Shown: positions 1-6,534, counted from the stretch's first letter. The stretch is 6,659 bases of DNA from an uncultured Streptococcus sp. (GCA_916048145.1 CAJZGT010000070.1:1-6659), one strand, 5' to 3'. Notes: generated by a model from the sequence alone, not told the origin. Program-made: numbers and translations.

Positions 1-554
1 CAGCCAATCTTCTTTTTGTCGTCTCTTGTTTGCCCATCGTGACGATTGGAGTGGCAAAAATTAGCCTCTACGAGACTATGTTTGAGATTAAGAAGAGTAG
101 ACGCGTGCCTGTCTTTAAAATCTATCTAAGAGCTTTCAAGCAAAATTTGAAACTAGGTCTTCAGTTAGGTCTGCTTGAATTGGGTATCGTCTCATTAAGC
201 CTTCTAGACCTCTATCTCTTCTGGGGGCAGACAGCTATGCCTTTCCAAATGGTAAAAGCTATTTGTCTAGGCGTTCTTATCTTCCTCACTATCGTGATGT
301 TGGCTAGCTATCCCATCGCTGCGCGCTATGATTTGACTTGGAAAGAAGTGCTACAAAAAGGACTTATCTTGGCAAGTTTTAACTTTCCTTGGTTCTTCCT
401 CATGTTAGTTATTCTCTTTCTCATTGTGATGGTTCTTTATCTGTCCGCCTTCAGTTTACTTTTAGGTGGCTCAGCCTTCCTGCTTTTTGGGTTTGGACTC
501 TTAGTCTTTATCCAGACTGGATTGATGGAGAAAATTTTCGCAAAATACCAATAA
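1..554 (+). CDS. YesL/DUF624-family membrane protein, 5' end missing
   Basis: The reading frame is open from base 3, so the gene begins upstream of the window; the TTG at 30 is internal, not a start. It ends at TAA 552-554. The visible 184 residues begin ANLLFVVSCLPIVTIGVA, the hydrophobic first segment typical of the YesL/DUF624 family, then a basic stretch (EIKKSRR...KAFKQN-like: FKIYLRAFKQNLKLG), followed by further hydrophobic segments around bases 165-225, 250-315 and 365-520. This suggests about five membrane helices in all. The family has no firmly known biochemical role, but it is often encoded beside ABC sugar transporters and glycoside-use genes, which fits the sialic-acid genes downstream. 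About 80 bases separate its stop from the next promoter, and no strong terminator is visible, so read-through into the lyase is possible. The family call rests on recalled sequence pattern and topology. Confidence 0.75.
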   Translation, partial: ANLLFVVSCLPIVTIGVAKISLYETMFEIKKSRRVPVFKIYLRAFKQNLKLGLQLGLLELGIVSLSLLDLYLFWGQTAMPFQMVKAICLGVLIFLTIVMLASYPIAARYDLTWKEVLQKGLILASFNFPWFFLMLVILFLIVMVLYLSAFSLLLGGSAFLLFGFGLLVFIQTGLMEKIFAKYQ

Positions 555-636
555 GATGGCTTGTTTCTGAAACTACTTTCAAGCCCTAAACATTTCAAAA
601 TTCATATCGAAACTAAAATCTAAGTGTACACAAGAT

Positions 637-652
637 ATTGAAAGCGTTTTTC
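637..652 (+). promoter_or_regulatory. cre site (CcpA operator) overlapping the lyase promoter
   Basis: The 16 bases ATTGAAAGCGTTTTTC match the optimised Bacillus cre consensus WWTGAAARCGYTTWNN at every defined position. The site covers the whole -35 hexamer of the downstream promoter, so CcpA bound here should block RNA polymerase and repress the lyase and kinase genes when preferred sugars are present. The core is also a perfect inverted repeat, TGAAA-5 nt-TTTCA (639-653), so another dimeric regulator such as the nearby RpiR protein could use it too. Functional binding is inferred. Confidence 0.72.
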
Positions 653-666
653 ACAAGGTGTATACT
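638..666 (+). promoter_or_regulatory. Promoter of the lyase-kinase operon
   Basis: The -35 hexamer TTGAAA (638-643, five of six consensus bases) and the -10 hexamer TATACT (661-666, five of six) are separated by an ideal 17 bp. A TG pair lies directly before the -10. Transcription should start near 673, giving a leader of roughly 54 bases. The leader carries a small hairpin (CTGCT 687-691, AGCAG 695-699) with no U-tract, and ends in a good ribosome binding site, AGGAG 715-719, seven bases before ATG 727. Confidence 0.75.
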
Positions 667-726
667 AAACACGTAAAGAATAAATCCTGCTGTTAGCAGA
701 AAAAAAGAAAACTTAGGAGAAAATCT

Positions 727-1644
727 ATGTCAGATTTAAAAAAATACGAAGGTGTCATTCCAGCCTTCTACGCATGTTATGATGATCAAGGAGAAGTAAG
801 TCCAGAGCGTACGCGTGCCTTGGTTCAATACTTCATTGATAAAGGTGTTCAAGGTCTTTATGTCAATGGTTCTTCTGGTGAATGTATCTACCAAAGCGTT
901 GAAGACCGCAAGTTGATTTTGGAAGAAGTGATGGCAGTTGCCAAAGGTAAATTGACCATTATTGCTCACGTTGCTTGCAACAATACCAAAGACAGTATGG
1001 AACTTGCTCGTCATGCTGAAAGCTTAGGAGTAGATGCCATTGCAACGATTCCGCCGATTTATTTCCGATTGCCAGAATACTCAGTTGCTAAGTACTGGAA
1101 CGATATCAGTTCTGCAGCTCCAAATACAGATTACGTGATTTACAACATTCCTCAATTAGCAGGTGTTGCTTTGACTCCAAGCCTTTACACAGAAATGTTG
1201 AAAAACCCACGTGTTATCGGTGTTAAGAACTCTTCTATGCCAGTTCAAGATATCCAAACCTTTGTCAGCCTTGGCGGGGAAGACCATATCGTCTTTAACG
1301 GTCCAGATGAGCAGTTCCTAGGTGGCCGTCTCATGGGAGCTAAAGCTGGTATCGGTGGTACATATGGTGCTATGCCAGAACTCTTCTTGAAACTCAACCA
1401 ATTGATTGCTGACAAAGACTTGGAAACAGCACGTGAATTGCAATATGCTATCAATGCAATCATTGGCAAATTGACTGCTACACATGGAAATATGTATGGT
1501 GTGATTAAGGAAGTCTTGAAAATCAATGAGGGATTGAATATTGGTTCTGTTCGTTCACCATTGACACCAGTGACTGAAGAAGATCGTCCAGTTGTAGAAG
1601 CAGCTGCAGCCTTGATTCGTGAAACCAAGGAGCGCTTCCTCTAA
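727..1644 (+). CDS. nanA/nanL-like: N-acetylneuraminate lyase family protein (DapA/NanA superfamily)
   Basis: This 305-residue protein is a class I, Schiff-base (beta/alpha)8 aldolase of the normal family length. It probably splits N-acetylneuraminate into ManNAc and pyruvate in the cytoplasm. Visible family marks are the carboxylate-binding loop GSSGE at residues 48-52, the catalytic tyrosine Y139 in YVIYNIP, and the Schiff-base lysine K167 in VIGVKNSS, spaced as in E. coli NanA (Y137, K165). The D194-E195 pair in NGPDEQF matches the NanA sialic-acid contact pair D191/E192, which favours sialate lyase over dihydrodipicolinate synthase. The residue matching NanA S208 is glycine (G211), which is unusual. 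ATG 727 has AGGAG seven bases upstream. The kinase gene follows after 17 bases, so the two form an operon under a cre-controlled promoter. Mitis-group genomes often carry a second lyase elsewhere. The family is secure; the exact sialic-acid substrate is inferred. Confidence 0.88.
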   Translation: MSDLKKYEGVIPAFYACYDDQGEVSPERTRALVQYFIDKGVQGLYVNGSSGECIYQSVEDRKLILEEVMAVAKGKLTIIAHVACNNTKDSMELARHAESLGVDAIATIPPIYFRLPEYSVAKYWNDISSAAPNTDYVIYNIPQLAGVALTPSLYTEMLKNPRVIGVKNSSMPVQDIQTFVSLGGEDHIVFNGPDEQFLGGRLMGAKAGIGGTYGAMPELFLKLNQLIADKDLETARELQYAINAIIGKLTATHGNMYGVIKEVLKINEGLNIGSVRSPLTPVTEEDRPVVEAAAALIRETKERFL

Positions 1645-1661
1645 TCCATAAGGAGGTATTT

Positions 1662-2558
1662 ATGACACACTACGTTGCAATTGATATCGGTGGAACCAAC
1701 ATCAAATATGGTTTGATTGACCAAGAAGGCCAACTTGTTGAATCGCATGAAATGCCAACAGAGGCGCATAAGGGTGGTCCTCATATCTTACAAAAGACAA
1801 AAGATATCGTAGCCAGCTATTTAGAAAAAGGCCCAGTAGCAGGTGTTGCCATTTCTTCTGCAGGAATGGTGGATCCTGATAAGGGTGAGATTTTCTATGC
1901 TGGGCCTCAAATCCCTAACTATGCAGGCACCCAGTTCAAAAAGGAAATCGAGACTAGCTTTACGATTCCTTGTGAGATTGAAAATGATGTCAACTGTGCA
2001 GGTCTTGCTGAGGCAGTATCTGGTTCAGGAAAGGGAGCGAGTGTCACACTTTGCTTGACCATTGGAACAGGTATCGGTGGTTGCTTGATTATGGATGGGA
2101 AAGTCTTCCATGGATTTAGCAATTCAGCCTGTGAAGTTGGTTATATGCATATGCAGGATGGAGCGTTCCAAGATTTGGCTTCTACAACAGCTTTAGTGAA
2201 ATATGTAGCTGAAGCACATGGAGAAGATGTTGATCAGTGGAATGGCCGACGCATCTTTAAGGAAGCCACTGAAGGCAACAAGATTTGTATGGCTGGTATT
2301 GACCGTATGGTAGACTATCTAGGAAAAGGTCTGGCAAATATTTGCTATGTGGCTAATCCAGAAGTAGTCATTCTCGGTGGCGGTATCATGGGACAAGAGG
2401 CAATTCTCAAACCCAAAATCCGTACAGCCTTGAAAGAAGCCTTGGTGCCAAGCCTAGCTGAAAAAACACGATTAGAATTTGCCCATCACCAAAATACAGC
2501 AGGTATGTTGGGTGCTTATTATCATTTTATACTCAATGAAAATCAAAGAGCAAACTAG
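1662..2558 (+). CDS. ROK-family sugar kinase, probable N-acetylmannosamine kinase
   Basis: This 298-residue protein has the ROK (hexokinase-fold) layout: the N-terminal phosphate loop AIDIGGTN (residues 6-13), catalytic-base aspartate D109 in IENDVNC, the second phosphate loop TIGTGIGG (133-140), the ROK signature region GFSNSACEVGYM (151-162), and the adenosine-loop stretch VVILGGGIMG near residue 240. The usual zinc motif after the signature (a His, then CxCGxxGC) is absent; residues 161-175 read YMHMQDGAFQDLAST. There is no N-terminal helix-turn-helix, so it is an enzyme, not a ROK repressor. Next to a sialate lyase, its likely reaction is ATP-dependent conversion of ManNAc to ManNAc-6-phosphate; glucose or another hexose cannot be excluded. 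The start is set by a strong site, AAGGAGGT at 1650-1657. The last nine codons (LNENQRAN region) and the TAG stop lie inside a BOX repeat, so the C-terminus was probably altered by that insertion. Confidence 0.85.
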   Translation: MTHYVAIDIGGTNIKYGLIDQEGQLVESHEMPTEAHKGGPHILQKTKDIVASYLEKGPVAGVAISSAGMVDPDKGEIFYAGPQIPNYAGTQFKKEIETSFTIPCEIENDVNCAGLAEAVSGSGKGASVTLCLTIGTGIGGCLIMDGKVFHGFSNSACEVGYMHMQDGAFQDLASTTALVKYVAEAHGEDVDQWNGRRIFKEATEGNKICMAGIDRMVDYLGKGLANICYVANPEVVILGGGIMGQEAILKPKIRTALKEALVPSLAEKTRLEFAHHQNTAGMLGAYYHFILNENQRAN

Positions 2559-2633
2559 GAAGTTAGCCGTAGGCAGTACTTGAGTACGACAAGGCGAAGC
2601 TGACGTGGTTTGAATTTGATTTTCGAAGAGTAT
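2529..2633 (-). repeat. BOX element, boxA-boxC form without boxB
   Basis: The 105-bp element has inverted ends ATACTC (2529-2534) and GAGTAT (2628-2633). Read on the minus strand it starts ATACTCTTCGAAAATC and contains CACGTCAGCTTCGCCTTG, which closely matches the BOXA1R primer region of pneumococcal boxA. The other end, on the plus strand, reads ATACTCAATGAAAATCAAAG then CAAACTAGGAAG, as in boxC. The length is close to boxA (59) plus boxC (50), leaving no room for a 45-bp boxB. BOX elements are numerous, non-coding, probably trans-mobilised repeats of S. pneumoniae and relatives, and their transcripts can fold into long hairpins. This copy overlaps the 3' end of the kinase gene by 30 bases. 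Identification is from recalled consensus sequences. Confidence 0.88.
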
Positions 2634-2644
2634 TAAGACAAAAC

Positions 2645-2680
2645 AATCCTAGTTTGCCTAGACCAAACTAGGATTTTCTT
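2645..2680. terminator. Bidirectional rho-independent terminator between convergent genes
   Basis: A perfect 12-bp stem, AATCCTAGTTTG (2645-2656) with CAAACTAGGATT (2664-2675), closes a 7-base loop. On the plus strand it runs into TTTTCTT (2674-2680), ending the lyase-kinase transcript. On the minus strand it is followed by ATTGTTTTGTC, a weaker U-rich tail, ending the regulator transcript. The regulator stop codon (TAG on the minus strand, 2670-2668) is inside the right arm, so the hairpin overlaps the end of that coding sequence. Confidence 0.87.
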
Positions 2681-3519
2681 ACACGTTTTTGTTTACGACA
2701 ACCATTGAGTTTTTTATTTTCCCAGTAGCTATTAAAGATTTTCTCCTTGCTTTCACGATTGATTTCCAAAAAGTAGGCATAAATCAAATCGATAAAGAAG
2801 AGCATAGGAAGTTGAGCGGATATTCGTTGAATGTAGGAGGATTGGCTGTGGGTGGCTACAAGAACAGTCTCTGTGTAGACCTGACTATCTTTATTGGGAA
2901 CACTTGTAAAGAGTACAGTCTTTGCCCCCATCTCTTTCGCGTCTAATAGACTATCTAAAATAGAAGGAGTTGAGCCAGAAAGTGAGAAACCAAGTACTAG
3001 ACAATTTTCATCCATAATGCTGGTTGTCCAGGCAAAGCCATCTTGATCTGTCAAAGCCTCGCAGACCACACCTAGACGCATAAAGCGCAGTTTCATTTCA
3101 CGGGCGACAAGGCCAGAACTACCTGTTCCAAAAAAGTAGACACGATCAGCATCTTCGATTAACTGGGCGATTCGTTCTAGTTGTTCTTCGTCAATCAAGT
3201 CCTGTGTTTGTTCCCGCATGTGACTATAGCTTCGAAGAACTCGGTTGGTTAAAGGACTATGATTGTGAGAATGAGTCTCCTGTTTCTTTGCTTGGTGCAG
3301 GTATTGGAAAATAAATTCTCGATAGCCTGTAAAACCACACTTTTTAGAAAAGCGGGTCAGAGCAGCTTGAGAGATATGTAATTTTTGAGTGACCTGTTGG
3401 GAGGAAAGGTCATCTTGAATGGTTTCAGCTTGCAAAAAATAACGAGCGATTTCTTGCTCTAAATCTGTTAATTCTTCAAAATGAAGATCGATAATGGATG
3501 CAATGTCTGGCTTATTCAT
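2668..3519 (-). CDS. nanR-like: RpiR-family transcriptional regulator with SIS domain, probable sialic-acid regulator
   Basis: The 283-residue protein has the standard RpiR build. An N-terminal helix-turn-helix domain (about residues 1-77) includes LTDLEQEIARYFL and the segment SQQVTQKLHISQAALTRFSK. A SIS sugar-phosphate-binding domain (about 115-250) shows FFGTGSSG (129-136) and the second loop GFSLSGSTPS (177-186). The family binds DNA as a dimer and responds to a phosphosugar; here ManNAc-6-phosphate or a related sialic-acid intermediate is the likely ligand, inferred from the neighbouring lyase and kinase. Start: the ATG at 3519 (MNKPDIAS) is chosen because AAAAGGAG lies four bases upstream. 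An in-frame ATG at 3534 would add five residues but has no ribosome binding site and would place the Shine-Dalgarno sequence inside the gene. It converges on the kinase gene and has its own promoter. The C-terminal tail is strongly basic (CRKQKRVRKS). Confidence 0.87.
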   Translation of the reverse strand: MNKPDIASIIDLHFEELTDLEQEIARYFLQAETIQDDLSSQQVTQKLHISQAALTRFSKKCGFTGYREFIFQYLHQAKKQETHSHNHSPLTNRVLRSYSHMREQTQDLIDEEQLERIAQLIEDADRVYFFGTGSSGLVAREMKLRFMRLGVVCEALTDQDGFAWTTSIMDENCLVLGFSLSGSTPSILDSLLDAKEMGAKTVLFTSVPNKDSQVYTETVLVATHSQSSYIQRISAQLPMLFFIDLIYAYFLEINRESKEKIFNSYWENKKLNGCRKQKRVRKS

Positions 3520-3536
3520 GGGGCTCCTTTTCATGA

Positions 3537-3557
3537 GTCAACCGCTTAGAAGTTGAC
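3537..3557 (-). promoter_or_regulatory. Inverted repeat in the regulator leader, candidate autoregulatory site
   Basis: The perfect 6-bp arms GTCAAC (3537-3542) and GTTGAC (3552-3557) are separated by nine bases. The repeat lies between the regulator promoter and its start codon, in the 5' untranslated region just upstream of the ribosome binding site. It could be an operator for the regulator itself or an RNA hairpin that affects translation. The symmetry is visible; the role is a guess. Confidence 0.4.
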
Positions 3558-3578
3558 AATTCCCTAACTGTTATTATC

Positions 3579-3587
3579 ATTATATCA
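3579..3587 (-). promoter_or_regulatory. Promoter of the RpiR-family regulator (extended -10)
   Basis: Read on the minus strand the sequence is TGATATAAT, a perfect extended -10 (TGn plus TATAAT, hexamer at 3584-3579). No good -35 is seen 17 bases upstream, which is tolerated by extended -10 promoters and common in streptococci. The start point would be near 3572, leaving a leader of about 50 bases before ATG 3519. Confidence 0.7.
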
Positions 3588-3675
3588 TAGAAGAATAGAT
3601 AAAAACATAAAAAGCCATTTTCAATTAAAAGTCAAAAAAAGGTATCGATTTTTCTAAGAGTTTCTCCTTAAAATA

Positions 3676-3684
3676 TGATACAAT
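3676..3684 (+). promoter_or_regulatory. Promoter of pbp2b (extended -10)
   Basis: TGATACAAT is an extended -10 (TGn, then TACAAT at 3679-3684, five of six consensus bases). No convincing -35 is present at the correct spacing. It lies about 90 bases from the opposite-facing regulator promoter. Transcription would start near 3691, giving an AT-rich leader of about 68 bases. Confidence 0.65.
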
Positions 3685-3758
3685 GAAGAGTAATAATCTT
3701 CTTTCAAATTTTGTAATTTTTTGTGAAAATGGGATAGAAGGTGGAAATTTTTCTAGAA

Positions 3759-5816
3759 ATGAGACATAGCTGTATGAGGAAATTTAACAGTCATTCGATT
3801 CCGATTCGACTTAACCTACTATTTGGAATAGTTATCTTGCTTTTCATGACGATTATTGGTCGTCTACTTTATATGCAGGTATTAAATAAAGGCTTTTACG
3901 AAACGAAATTAGCATCAGCAAGTCAAACAAGAGTGACAACTAGTTCGGCTCGAGGACAAATCTACGATGCAACGGGGAAACCTCTTGTTGAAAATACCAT
4001 CAAGCAAGTTGTGTCTTTTACAAGGACTAACAAGATGACGGCAGCTGAACTCAAAGAGACTGCAAAAAAACTTCTTACTTATGTGAATGTCAGCTCTCCT
4101 AATCTCACAGACCGTCAGATTGCTGATTATTACTTGGCTGACCAAGAAATTTATAAAAAAATAGTCGATACTTTGCCACGTGATAAGCGTTTAGATTCGG
4201 ATGGAAATCTTCTTTCGGAAGCGACTCTCTATAACAATGCGGTGGAAAGTGTTGATGTGAGTCAGCTCAACTATACGGATGATCAGAAAAAAGAAATTTA
4301 TTTATTTAGTCAGTTAAATGCTGTTGAAAATTTTGCTACAGGAACAATCACAACAGATTCTTTAGATGATACACAGGTTGCCCTTGTCGCTTCGGCATCC
4401 AAAGACTTACCAGGAATTAGTATTTCTACTTCATGGGATAGAAAAGTCCTAGATACTTCTTTGTCTTCAATTGTAGGTAGTGTATCAAGTGAAAAATCAG
4501 GTCTTCCAGCAGAGGAAGTGGATGCTTATTTGAAAAAAGGCTACTCTCTAAATGACCGAGTGGGGACTTCGTATCTTGAAAAGCAGTACGAAGAAGTACT
4601 ACAGGGAAAACGTTCTGTTAAAGAAGTGCACCTTGATAAACATGGCAACATGGAAAGTGTTGAAAATGTAGAGGAAGGAAGCAAAGGAAACAACATCAAA
4701 CTAACGATTGACCTAGCTTTCCAAAATGGGGTGGATGATCTACTTAAGAGTTATTTTAATTCGGAGCTGGGTAACGGAGGAGCTAGATATTCTGAAGGAG
4801 TGTATGCAGTAGCACTTAATCCTAAAACAGGGGCCGTCCTTGCTATGTCTGGTATCAAGCATGATACTGAGTCAGGTAAATTGAGTTCAGATTCCTTAGG
4901 GACAGTCACCAACGTGTTTGTACCAGGGTCAGTAGTTAAGGCCGCTACCATCAGCTCAGGTTGGGAAAATGGTGTTTTATCAGGAAACCAAACCTTAACA
5001 GATCAGCCCATTGTTTTCCAAGGTTCAGCTCCAATTAATTCTTGGTATACATTGGCATATGGATCTTTTCCTATTACAGCTGTGGAAGCCTTGGAGTATT
5101 CATCTAATACTTACATGGTTCAAACCGCTCTTGGAATCATGGGCCAGACCTATCAACCAAATATGACGGTTGCAACAGGGCAATTAGAGGCTGCTATGGG
5201 TAAATTACGTTCGACCTTTGGAGAATATGGACTTGGAGCTTCGACTGGCATCGACCTTCCAGATGAATCGACAGGATTTACACCAAAAGAATTTGATTTG
5301 GCTAATTATATTAATAATGCTTTTGGCCAGTTTGATAACTACACACCGATGCAATTAGCTCAGTATGTCGCTACTATTGCAAATAATGGAGTTCGTCTAG
5401 CTCCTCACATTGTGGAGGGGGTTTATGAAAATAATGAGCAAGGTGGCTTAGGCAATCTGCTTCAAGAGACGACTAGCAAAGAAATGAATAAGATCAATAT
5501 CTCAGAATCAGATATGTCTATTATGCAACAAGGATTTTATCAAGTTTCACATGGTGGTAGTGATTTGACAACTGGTCGTGCCTTTTCCAATGGTGCAGCT
5601 GTATCCATTAGTGGAAAAACAGGTACTGCCGAAAGTTATGTTGAGGGAGGTCAAAAAGCCAACAACACCAACGCCGTGGCCTATGCACCATCAGATAATC
5701 CTCAAATCGCTGTAGCTGTTGTCTTTCCACATAACACCAATCTTACAAATGGTGTCGGACCTTCCATTGCGCGCGACATTATCAACCTCTATAACCAATA
5801 TCATCCAATGAATTAG
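3759..5816 (+). CDS. pbp2b (penA): Penicillin-binding protein 2B, class B transpeptidase
   Basis: PBP2b is the membrane-anchored DD-transpeptidase that cross-links peptidoglycan in peripheral (elongation) growth, working with the RodA glycosyltransferase; it is a main beta-lactam target. Positions below use the 680-residue literature numbering, which starts at ATG 3774. Seen here: a short cytoplasmic tail, one membrane helix (about 13-33), the dimerisation domain beginning near RGQIYD (60-65), and the transpeptidase domain with S386-VVK, S443-SN and K615-TG. The count from S386 to the end at 680 agrees with the pneumococcal protein without gaps. Relative to R6 as I recall it, there are many substitutions, including P412, L427, E438 and G476, while T446 and A619 are unchanged. 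The start is uncertain: ATG 3759 (MRHSCMRKF, 685 aa) is chosen; ATG 3774 (680 aa) and GTG 3741 are alternatives. The only ribosome-binding-like sequence, AGAAGGTGG (3736-3744), is rather far from both ATGs. recR follows after 10 bases. Confidence 0.95.
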   Translation: MRHSCMRKFNSHSIPIRLNLLFGIVILLFMTIIGRLLYMQVLNKGFYETKLASASQTRVTTSSARGQIYDATGKPLVENTIKQVVSFTRTNKMTAAELKETAKKLLTYVNVSSPNLTDRQIADYYLADQEIYKKIVDTLPRDKRLDSDGNLLSEATLYNNAVESVDVSQLNYTDDQKKEIYLFSQLNAVENFATGTITTDSLDDTQVALVASASKDLPGISISTSWDRKVLDTSLSSIVGSVSSEKSGLPAEEVDAYLKKGYSLNDRVGTSYLEKQYEEVLQGKRSVKEVHLDKHGNMESVENVEEGSKGNNIKLTIDLAFQNGVDDLLKSYFNSELGNGGARYSEGVYAVALNPKTGAVLAMSGIKHDTESGKLSSDSLGTVTNVFVPGSVVKAATISSGWENGVLSGNQTLTDQPIVFQGSAPINSWYTLAYGSFPITAVEALEYSSNTYMVQTALGIMGQTYQPNMTVATGQLEAAMGKLRSTFGEYGLGASTGIDLPDESTGFTPKEFDLANYINNAFGQFDNYTPMQLAQYVATIANNGVRLAPHIVEGVYENNEQGGLGNLLQETTSKEMNKINISESDMSIMQQGFYQVSHGGSDLTTGRAFSNGAAVSISGKTGTAESYVEGGQKANNTNAVAYAPSDNPQIAVAVVFPHNTNLTNGVGPSIARDIINLYNQYHPMN

Positions 5817-5826
5817 AAAGGAATAT

Positions 5827-6423
5827 ATGCTTTATCCAACACCTATTGCCAAGCTAATTGATAGTTATTCCAAGTTACCGGGTATCGGGATTAAGACGGC
5901 TACCCGTCTGGCCTTCTATACTATTGGAATGTCTGATGACGATGTCAATGAATTTGCCAAAAATCTCCTTTCTGCGAAGAGAGAGCTGACCTACTGTTCC
6001 ATCTGCGGTCGCCTGACTGATGACGATCCTTGCTCTATCTGTACTGATCCGACTCGTGACCAGAAGACAATTTTAGTTCTCGAGGATAGTCGCGATGTGG
6101 CAGCTATGGAGAACATCCAAGAATACCATGGACTCTATCATGTCCTGCATGGCCTCATTTCCCCTATGAATGGCATCAGTCCAGATGATATCAATCTCAA
6201 GAGCCTTATGACTCGTCTGATGGATAGCGAGGTTTCAGAAGTGATTGTGGCCACAAATGCTACGGCAGATGGGGAAGCGACTTCCATGTATCTTTCACGC
6301 TTGCTCAAGCCAGCTGGGATCAAGGTTACGCGCCTGGCGAGAGGTCTCGCTGTGGGTGCGGATATCGAGTATGCGGACGAAGTCACACTCTTACGAGCGA
6401 TTGAAAATCGAACAGAGTTGTAA
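5827..6423 (+). CDS. recR: Recombination mediator protein RecR
   Basis: RecR acts with RecO (and RecF) to load RecA on SSB-coated single-stranded DNA during gap repair and recombination. The 198-residue length is standard. Domains in order: a helix-hairpin-helix DNA-binding region with [16 protein letters not shown] (16-31); a Cys4 zinc finger C57-x2-C60...C69-x2-C72; and a Toprim domain from about residue 80, with VLEDSRD (84-90) holding the acidic E86 and D87, followed by the [10 protein letters not shown] and [15 protein letters not shown] segments; the C-terminal region contains [16 protein letters not shown]. All key residues are intact. AAAGGA at 5817-5822 sits four bases before ATG 5827, only 10 bases after the pbp2b stop and with no terminator or promoter between them, so it is probably co-transcribed with pbp2b. 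This pairing is, as far as I recall, standard in streptococci. A terminator follows. Confidence 0.96.
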   Translation: MLYPTPIAKLIDSYSKLPGIGIKTATRLAFYTIGMSDDDVNEFAKNLLSAKRELTYCSICGRLTDDDPCSICTDPTRDQKTILVLEDSRDVAAMENIQEYHGLYHVLHGLISPMNGISPDDINLKSLMTRLMDSEVSEVIVATNATADGEATSMYLSRLLKPAGIKVTRLARGLAVGADIEYADEVTLLRAIENRTEL

Positions 6424-6466
6424 GCAGAGACAAATTAACGAACTCAATTCATTTATATAAAAAATC

Positions 6467-6502
6467 AAGGAGGCTGAAAATCGTTCCTATCGGCCTCTTT
6501 TT
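6467..6502 (+). terminator. Rho-independent terminator after recR
   Basis: GAGGCTGA (6470-6477) pairs with TCGGCCTC (6490-6497) in an 8-bp stem with one G-U pair and a 12-base loop, directly followed by TTTTT (6498-6502). The A-rich bases before the stem (AAG 6467-6469) can extend pairing into the T-tract. It should end the pbp2b-recR transcript. Confidence 0.82.
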
Positions 6503-6534
6503 GTATAGTGTGATGAGTAGAATCAGGTTCAAGT

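Noticed and set aside
558..585. GGCTTG...CAAGCC hairpin after the YesL-type gene as a terminator
   Set aside because: The stem is only 6 bp with a 16-base loop and is followed by CTAAACATTTC, not a T-tract.
389..589. Open frame overlapping the end of the YesL-type gene
   Set aside because: It overlaps a well-supported membrane protein frame, has no ribosome binding site, and its product has no recognisable features.
687..699. CTGCT-GTT-AGCAG hairpin in the lyase leader as a riboswitch or attenuator
   Set aside because: It is a 5-bp stem followed by A residues, with no alternative fold or U-tract visible; the leader is too short for a known riboswitch.
2689..2946. Plus-strand open frame opposite the RpiR-family regulator
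   Set aside because: It lies antisense to the conserved SIS domain region and has no Shine-Dalgarno sequence or family resemblance.
3520..3534. Five-residue longer start (ATG 3534) for the regulator
   Set aside because: No ribosome binding site precedes it, while AAAAGGAG is correctly placed for ATG 3519.
3702..3728. TTTCA...TGAAA arms in the pbp2b leader as an operator
   Set aside because: The arms are 17 bases apart in very AT-rich sequence, where such matches are expected by chance.
6245..6460. Plus-strand open frame overlapping the 3' part of recR
   Set aside because: It lies in another frame of the conserved Toprim-coding region and has no supporting signals.
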